Positions 7,242-11,394 of a stretch of DNA of 11,394 bases are shown here, in pieces. Below the pieces are notes generated by a model. It was not told the origin of the DNA, did no database searches, and saw only the letters and a program-made list of their open reading frames with translations. Position 1 is the first letter of the stretch; the number at the start of each line of letters is the position of its first letter. The stretch is taken from the NCBI GenBank assembly GCA_046094825.1, contig JBJTIF010000150.1, positions 1 to 11,394 of the forward strand. The letters run 5' to 3'. The position numbers were made by a program, and so were the translations under genes. Origin of the DNA: JBJTIF01 sp046094825. GTDB lineage: Bacteria; Actinomycetota; UBA4738; HRBIN12.

Positions 7242-8096
7242 TTAGGTCCCGATCGGGTGCCAGACGGTCTTCATCTCGAGGAAGGCGCCGGCCTCGTACG
7301 GGCTCGCGGCACGCGGGTCGAACGGGTCGACCCGCGGGCCGCGGACGACCCGCTTCACGTTCGCGGCCGCACCGCGCTCCACGTCGGCGAGGAGCTCGTC
7401 AGGGAGCCCGGTCACGTCGATCGCGTTCACATCGAGGTGCTCGGCGAGCCAGGGCGCGAGGTCGTCCGAGGTCCCGGTGAGCAGGTTCACGACGCCCTTC
7501 GGCACGTCGGAGGTCGCGATGACCTCGGCGAGCGAGACGACCGGGAACGGCGCGGTCGCGCTCGCGACGACGACGGTCGCGTTGCCGCCGACCAGGGCTG
7601 GCGCGAGCCGCGAGACGAGACCGAGGAGCGGCTGATCGGCGGGCGCGACGATCCCGACGACCCCGGTCGGCTCGGGGATCGTGAAGGTGAAGTACGGACC
7701 GGCGACGGGATCGGTGCCCCCGAGGACCGGGCCCAGCTTGTCCGCCCACCCCGCGTACCAGACCCAGCGATCGATCGCGGCGTCGACGCCCCGCGCGGGA
7801 TCGCTCGCGCCGGCGTCCGCGAGCTCAGCCTCGAACTGCGCGCGGCGACCCTCCATGAGTTCCGCGACGCGGTAGAGGATCTGCGCGCGGTTGTACGCCG
7901 TCTTCCCGGCCCACCCCGGGAACGCCGCACGCGCCGCGCGGACGGCGTCGCGGAGGTCCTTCCGCGAGGCGCGCGCCGCGTGGCCGAGGAGCCGACCGTC
8001 GGCGGCGTGCACCTCGAGCGTGCGACCGGACTCGCTCCGCGGGAACTCCCCGCCGATGAAGAGCTTCGCGGTGCGGCGGACCTCGAGGCGGCTCAT
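7242..8096 (-). CDS. Half-length, catalytically degenerate aldehyde dehydrogenase homologue
   Basis: A 284-residue protein aligning with the first half or so of the ALDH fold: KLFIGGEFPRSESGRTLEVH (11-30), the helix AVRAARAAFPGWAGKTAYNR (51-70), PTGVVGIVAPADQP (143-156), ALVGGNATVVV (167-177), DVPKGVVNLLTG (197-208). It lacks the catalytic machinery: PWNFP is replaced by APADQP, LKPAE by VASATAP, and FTGST by VTGLP. There is no LELGGK general-base motif and no cysteine anywhere in the chain. It ends with EMKTVWHPIG (274-283). The ATG overlaps the stop of the full ALDH gene (ATGA), suggesting paired synthesis. Adding its length to the neighbour's gives 772 residues, close to ALDH16 proteins, in which a catalytic ALDH domain is followed by a degenerate one. 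Likely a structural partner of the upstream enzyme; no activity is expected. It is not a decayed gene: the frame is intact and the composition normal. Confidence 0.88.
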   Translation of the reverse strand: MSRLEVRRTAKLFIGGEFPRSESGRTLEVHAADGRLLGHAARASRKDLRDAVRAARAAFPGWAGKTAYNRAQILYRVAELMEGRRAQFEAELADAGASDPARGVDAAIDRWVWYAGWADKLGPVLGGTDPVAGPYFTFTIPEPTGVVGIVAPADQPLLGLVSRLAPALVGGNATVVVASATAPFPVVSLAEVIATSDVPKGVVNLLTGTSDDLAPWLAEHLDVNAIDVTGLPDELLADVERGAAANVKRVVRGPRVDPFDPRAASPYEAGAFLEMKTVWHPIGT

Positions 8097-9559
8097 CGGT
8101 CGCCGTCCAACGTCACGTACGCCTCGAGCCCCTGGAGCCCGCCCTCGCGTCCGAACCCGCTCTCCTTGTAGCCGCCGAACGGCGCCGTCGGGTCGAACCG
8201 GTTGAAGGTGTTCGCCCACACGACCCCGGCGCGCAGGCGCTCGGCCATCCACAGGATGCGGCTCCCCTTCTCGGTCCAGACCCCCGCAGAGAGCCCGTAG
8301 GGCGAGTTGTTCGCCTTCTCGATCGCCTCCTCGGGCGTGCGGAACGTGAGGATCGACAGGACCGGCCCGAAGATCTCCTCGCGCGCGATCCGGTGCGATT
8401 GGGAGACGCCGGTGAACAGCGTCGGTCGGAACCAGAACCCGCGCTCGGGGAGGTCGCACGGCGCCTGGTACATCTCCGCGCCCTCCGCGATGCCGGAGGC
8501 GACGAGGTCCTCGATCTTCTCGAGCTGGGCGCGCGAGTTGATCGCGCCGACGTCGGTGTTCTTGTCGAGCGGGTCGCCGACGCGCAGGGTCGCGAGGCGG
8601 CCCCGTAGCTTGTCGAGGAGCACCTCGAACACCGGCTCCTGGACGAGGAGCCGCGACCCCGCGCAGCAGACGTGCCCCTGATTGAAGAAGATCCCGTGGA
8701 CGATGCCTTCGACCGCCTGGTCGAGGGCCGCGTCCTCGAAGACGATGTTCGCGGCCTTGCCGCCGAGCTCGAGCGTGAGGCGCTTGCCGGTCCCCGCCGT
8801 CGTCTCGCGGATGCGCTTGCCGACCTCGGTCGAGCCGGTGAACGCGATCTTGTCGACGTCCGGGTGTTCGACGAGCGCGGCGCCGGTCGCACCTGCCCCG
8901 GTGACGACGTTCACGACCCCGGGCGGCAGGCCCGCCTCCTCGAGCACCTCGGCGAGCAGGAGCGCCGTGAGCGGCGTCGTCTCCGCCGGCTTCAGGACGA
9001 CCGTGTTGCCGGTCGCGAGCGCCGGGGCGAGCTTCCACGCGGCCATGAGGAGCGGGAAGTTCCACGGGATGATCTGCCCGGCGACGCCGAGCGGGCGCGG
9101 CGAGCGACCGGGGAACGCGTACTCGAGCTTGTCCGCCCAGCCCGCGTGCGAGAAGAAGTGCGCGGCGGCGAGCGGGAGGTCGACGTCCCGCGACTCCTTG
9201 ATCGGCTTGCCGCCGTCCATCGATTCGAGGACCGCGAACTCGCGCGCGCGTTCCTGGAGCTGCCGCGCGATGCGGTAGAGGTACTTCGCGCGCTCCGCCC
9301 CGGGGAGATCGCGCCAGCCCCCCTCGAAGGCGGCGCGCGCCGCCGCGACCGCCGCGTCGACGTCGGCTGGCCCGCCCTCCGCGACGATGGCGAGCTCCTC
9401 CTCCGTCGCGGGGTTCACGGTCGGAAACGTCGCGCCGTCACGGGGATCGACCCACGCACCCCCGATCCACAGGCCGTAGCGCTCGCGGAGCGAGACGATC
9501 GACGACGACTCCGGAGCCGGCGCGTACTCCCAGGAGCCCGGTCGCTCGATCGTCGCCAT
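8093..9559 (-). CDS. NAD(P)-dependent aldehyde dehydrogenase (ALDH16-like catalytic subunit)
   Basis: Oxidises an aldehyde to the carboxylate using NAD(P). The product is 488 residues, normal for the superfamily. Visible motifs are IIPWNFPLLMAAWKLAPAL (163-181) with the oxyanion Asn167, VVLKPAETTP (187-196) with cofactor-binding Lys190, FTGSTEVGKRI (240-250), LTLELGGKAANIVF (261-274) with general-base Glu264, and NQGHVCCAGSR (293-303) with catalytic Cys298. EEIFGPVLS (394-402) and FGGYKESGFGREGG (461-474) complete the fold. The ATG overlaps the deoC stop (TGATG), and its own stop overlaps the pseudo-ALDH start. From context the substrate is probably acetaldehyde released by DeoC, or another short aldehyde; this is inference. 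Small deviation: the usual Pro two residues after GGK is Ala here. Confidence 0.94.
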   Translation of the reverse strand: MATIERPGSWEYAPAPESSSIVSLRERYGLWIGGAWVDPRDGATFPTVNPATEEELAIVAEGGPADVDAAVAAARAAFEGGWRDLPGAERAKYLYRIARQLQERAREFAVLESMDGGKPIKESRDVDLPLAAAHFFSHAGWADKLEYAFPGRSPRPLGVAGQIIPWNFPLLMAAWKLAPALATGNTVVLKPAETTPLTALLLAEVLEEAGLPPGVVNVVTGAGATGAALVEHPDVDKIAFTGSTEVGKRIRETTAGTGKRLTLELGGKAANIVFEDAALDQAVEGIVHGIFFNQGHVCCAGSRLLVQEPVFEVLLDKLRGRLATLRVGDPLDKNTDVGAINSRAQLEKIEDLVASGIAEGAEMYQAPCDLPERGFWFRPTLFTGVSQSHRIAREEIFGPVLSILTFRTPEEAIEKANNSPYGLSAGVWTEKGSRILWMAERLRAGVVWANTFNRFDPTAPFGGYKESGFGREGGLQGLEAYVTLDGDR

Positions 9560-10515
9560 CAGTCGATCGTGAAGTAGTCGGGACCCTGGTAGCGGCCGTC
9601 GCGGAGCATGGCTCGCTGCATGAGGAGGTCGTTCAGGAGCGTCGACGCGCCGATCCGGAAGCGCTCCGGGCGGAGCCACGCGTCGCCGAGCGTCTCCTTC
9701 ACGAGGACGAGGTACGCGATCGCGAGCTTCGACGTGCGGACACCGCCCGCGACCTTCACGCCGACGCGGCGACCCGTCTCGCGTTCGACGTCGCGGACCG
9801 CCTCGAGCATGCAGAGCGCGTTCGGGAGCGTCGCGCCGACGCCGATCTTGCCCGTCGAGGTCTTGATGAAGTCCGCGCCCGCCGCCATCGCGAGGACCGA
9901 GGCCTGCCGGATCCGGTCGTAGGAGCCGAGCTCGCCGACCTCGAGGATCACCTTCAGGTGCGCAGCGCCGGCCGCTTCCCGTGCGGCGAGGAGTTCCTCG
10001 AACGTCTGCTCGTAGCGGCCCGAGAGGAAGAGCGATCGGTTCAGGACGATGTCGACCTCCCCGGCGCCCATCGCGACGACCTCGCGGATCTCCGCGAGCC
10101 GCGAGGCGAGCGGCGTGAGTCCGGCCGGGAATCCGCCCGCGACGCTCGCGACCACGACGCCGCTACCGCGGAGCCGCTCGACGGCGGTCGGGACGAGCTG
10201 CGGGTAGAGGCAGACGGCCGCGACGGAGGGCACGCTCGGGTCCGACGGGTCGGGTCGCACCGCCTTCGCGCAGAGCGCGACGACCTTGCCCGGGGTGTCC
10301 GAGCCCTCGAGCGTCGTGAGGTCGACCATGGAGATCGCGAGGTCGATCGCCCGGGCCTTCGCCTCGCGCTTGATCGAGCGCTTCGCGAGCGCGGCGGCCC
10401 GGTCCTCGAGGCCGACGGCGTCGACGGGCGTCGCGCGCGCGACGAGGCGACGAGCGTCCGCGGGCGAGGCGAGCCAGGCGCCGCGGGGATCGAGTTGGTC
10501 GATGGCACGGGACAC
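9559..10515 (-). CDS. deoC: Deoxyribose-phosphate aldolase (DERA)
   Basis: Class I aldolase that cleaves 2-deoxyribose-5-phosphate into acetaldehyde and glyceraldehyde-3-phosphate, the last step of deoxynucleoside salvage for carbon. The product is 318 residues, of the longer form with an N-terminal extension of about 55 residues. Catalytic features are GAGEVDIVLNRS (151-161) with Asp155, ADFIKTSTGK (214-223) with Schiff-base Lys218, and GVKVAGGVRT (252-261) with Lys254. SMVDLTTLEG (62-71) is the usual first strand block. The GTG start is fixed by GGAGG 6 bases upstream; the frame is open further upstream but without homology. It shares one base with the ALDH gene that follows, so product acetaldehyde would meet its oxidiser. 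The 71-base gap upstream contains a CCCCGCGGGG palindrome just after the era stop, and TACGAT as a weak -10 candidate. Confidence 0.96.
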   Translation of the reverse strand: MSRAIDQLDPRGAWLASPADARRLVARATPVDAVGLEDRAAALAKRSIKREAKARAIDLAISMVDLTTLEGSDTPGKVVALCAKAVRPDPSDPSVPSVAAVCLYPQLVPTAVERLRGSGVVVASVAGGFPAGLTPLASRLAEIREVVAMGAGEVDIVLNRSLFLSGRYEQTFEELLAAREAAGAAHLKVILEVGELGSYDRIRQASVLAMAAGADFIKTSTGKIGVGATLPNALCMLEAVRDVERETGRRVGVKVAGGVRTSKLAIAYLVLVKETLGDAWLRPERFRIGASTLLNDLLMQRAMLRDGRYQGPDYFTID

Positions 10516-10521
10516 GGGGAA

Positions 10522-10526
10522 CCTCC
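10522..10526 (-). promoter_or_regulatory. Ribosome binding site of deoC
   Basis: GGAGG on the minus strand, 6 bases before the GTG at 10515. It selects this GTG over the longer in-frame ATG at 10629, which would lie inside the end of era. Confidence 0.8.
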
Positions 10527-10586
10527 GTCCGGCAGCACGCCCGTCGGGGTCGACATCGTAGCCCCCGCGGGGCGCGGCGGCCCCGG

Positions 10587-11159
10587 TCAGAACCCGAGGC
10601 GCTCGAGGCTCCGGGGGTCCTGCTGCCACTCCTTCAGGACCTTCACCCGGAGGTCGAGGTAGACGTGGGACCCGAGCAGGCGCTCGACCTCGGGCCGCGC
10701 TGCCGTGCCGATCGCCTTCAGCGTCGCGCCCTTCGCGCCGATGAGGATGCCCTTCTGCGAGTCGCGCTCGACGACGATCGACGCGTGGACGCGCGCGAGG
10801 TCGCCCTCGCGCTCGATCTCCTCGACGACGACCGCGACGGAGTGCGGGACCTCCTCGCGCGTGCGCGCGAGCGCCTGCTCCCGCACGACATCGGCGATCC
10901 GCTCCTCGATCGCCTGATCGGTGACCTCGCCCTCCGGGTAGAGCGGCGGTCCCTCCGGGAGTCGCTCGACGAGGAGCCGGAGGAGCACGTCGAGGCCCTC
11001 CCCCGTCGCGGCCGAGATCGGGACGATCTCGTCGATCGGCCCGAGCTCCGCCGCGGCCGCGAGCTGGGGGACGAGGTCGTCGCGGCGGCTACGGCCCCCC
11101 TTGTCCCCCGCGCTGTTGCACGGGGCCCCCCCGGACGCCGGCTGAACGACCACGTCCAC
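10587..11159 (-). CDS. era: GTPase Era, 3' part only (5' end corrupted and missing)
   Basis: Era is a GTPase that binds the 3' end of 16S rRNA through a KH domain and helps assemble the small ribosomal subunit. Only the C-terminal part is present. It contains the end of the G domain with VPISAATGEGLDVL (G5 region, residues 47-60 of the open frame), a linker helix, and the KH domain with VVERDSQKGILIGAKGATLK (129-148; GxxG = GAKG). It ends in LKEWQQDPRSLERLGF, a typical Era tail. Intact Era is about 300 residues; the P-loop and switch motifs are absent. The ATG at 11159 is only where the frame happens to open: upstream of about 11076 the sequence is unreliable. There the G4 motif reads DKGG, while the inverted copy at 11160-11394 reads NKVD at the matching place. 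Confidence 0.9.
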   Translation of the reverse strand: MDVVVQPASGGAPCNSAGDKGGRSRRDDLVPQLAAAAELGPIDEIVPISAATGEGLDVLLRLLVERLPEGPPLYPEGEVTDQAIEERIADVVREQALARTREEVPHSVAVVVEEIEREGDLARVHASIVVERDSQKGILIGAKGATLKAIGTAARPEVERLLGSHVYLDLRVKVLKEWQQDPRSLERLGF

Positions 11160-11394
11160 GACGCCGCCGCCGGCGTCGGCCGCGGCGACGCCTTCGTCGT
11201 CGCCTCCCAGGTGGCGTCCGCGGGCGCGCCGTGCAACTGCGCGGTGAACAAGGTCGACCGACTCCGCCGCGCCGCCCTCGTCCCCCAGCTCGCGGCCGCG
11301 GCGGAGCTCGGGCCGATCGACGAGATCGTCCCGATCTCGGCCGCGACGGGGGAGGGCCTCGACGTGCTCCTCCGGCTCCTCGTCGAGCGACTCC
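10958..11394. repeat. Large inverted repeat at contig end, probable fold-back artefact
   Basis: The last part of the window is the reverse complement of the part before it, with the axis at about 11176 and no spacer loop. I aligned 10958-11076 to 11276-11394 base by base and found them perfectly complementary (119 bp). Closer to the axis (11077-11175 against 11177-11275) the pairing persists but with many substitutions. Both arms encode the same piece of Era on opposite strands. A natural element would not be expected to duplicate a mid-gene segment of an essential gene in this way and stop exactly at the window end. Confidence 0.88.
11160..11393 (+). other. era: Inverted duplicate of an internal era segment
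   Basis: This open plus-strand frame encodes part of the Era G domain: DAAAGVGRGDAF, then VASAGAP, then NKVDRL (the G4 base-specificity motif), then VPQLAAAAELGPIDEIVPIS and the same residues as the minus-strand era up to LLVERL, where the window ends. It has neither the start nor the KH domain of the gene. It reads as better-quality Era sequence than the matching left arm and so shows what the left arm should contain. It is not considered a second gene. Confidence 0.75.

Noticed and set aside
7242..8096. Pseudogene or frameshifted remnant of an ALDH
   Set aside because: The frame is intact, starts by an ATGA overlap, has normal codon use and ends in a plausible conserved tail. Loss of active-site residues looks like a stable pseudoenzyme and not decay.
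10516..10586. Sigma-70-type promoter before deoC (TACGAT)
   Set aside because: A partial -10 match exists but no -35 was found at the right distance; too weak to annotate alone.
10958..11394. Genuine palindromic element (hairpin integron site, IS end or replication terminus)
   Set aside because: Both arms are the same coding segment of era, there is no spacer, target duplication or transposase, and the inner arms show error-like divergence. A sequencing or assembly artefact explains it better.

Overview
The window is very GC-rich bacterial DNA carrying one unbroken run of ten genes, all read leftward on the minus strand. In transcription order (high to low coordinates) they are: era (3' part), deoC, a catalytic aldehyde dehydrogenase, a half-length aldehyde-dehydrogenase-like protein without active-site residues, recO, uppS, glyS, a 59-residue two-helix membrane protein, an HExxH metalloprotease-like protein, and ppdK. 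The extreme G/C bias at third codon positions, the dimer-type glycyl-tRNA synthetase and the protein styles suggest a deep-branching high-GC lineage. Actinomycetota (for example Acidimicrobiia-like) fits best and Chloroflexota is the main alternative; this is inference, as there is no rRNA here.

Region by region: 1-84 contains only G and C and looks like low-quality contig-end sequence. 92-2782 is pyruvate phosphate dikinase. 2845-5542 is a coupled block (glyS, small membrane protein, metalloprotease) with GTGA and ATGA overlaps. 5628-7147 is uppS and recO, overlapping by ATGA. 7242-10515 is a deoxyribose-phosphate catabolic block: deoC, full aldehyde dehydrogenase, pseudo-aldehyde dehydrogenase, with TGATG and ATGA overlaps. 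10587 to about 11076 is the C-terminal half of Era. 10958-11394 is a large inverted repeat in which the same era segment reappears on the plus strand, most likely a fold-back artefact at a contig end. With odd sequence at both ends, the window is probably one whole metagenomic contig.

Functionally this is a housekeeping cluster (ribosome assembly, recombination repair, cell-wall lipid carrier, tRNA charging, PEP/pyruvate exchange) of the era-recO-uppS-glyS-ppdK kind, with two inserted modules. DeoC makes acetaldehyde and glyceraldehyde-3-phosphate, and the neighbouring dehydrogenase pair would oxidise the aldehyde to acetate. That pair looks like a two-gene version of the ALDH16 architecture (catalytic plus degenerate domain) and is the most interesting biological point here. 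The second is the small membrane protein translationally coupled to a metalloprotease-like protein that lacks a visible signal peptide. No mobile element, CRISPR array, tRNA or rRNA gene was seen, and no wholly new system is evident.
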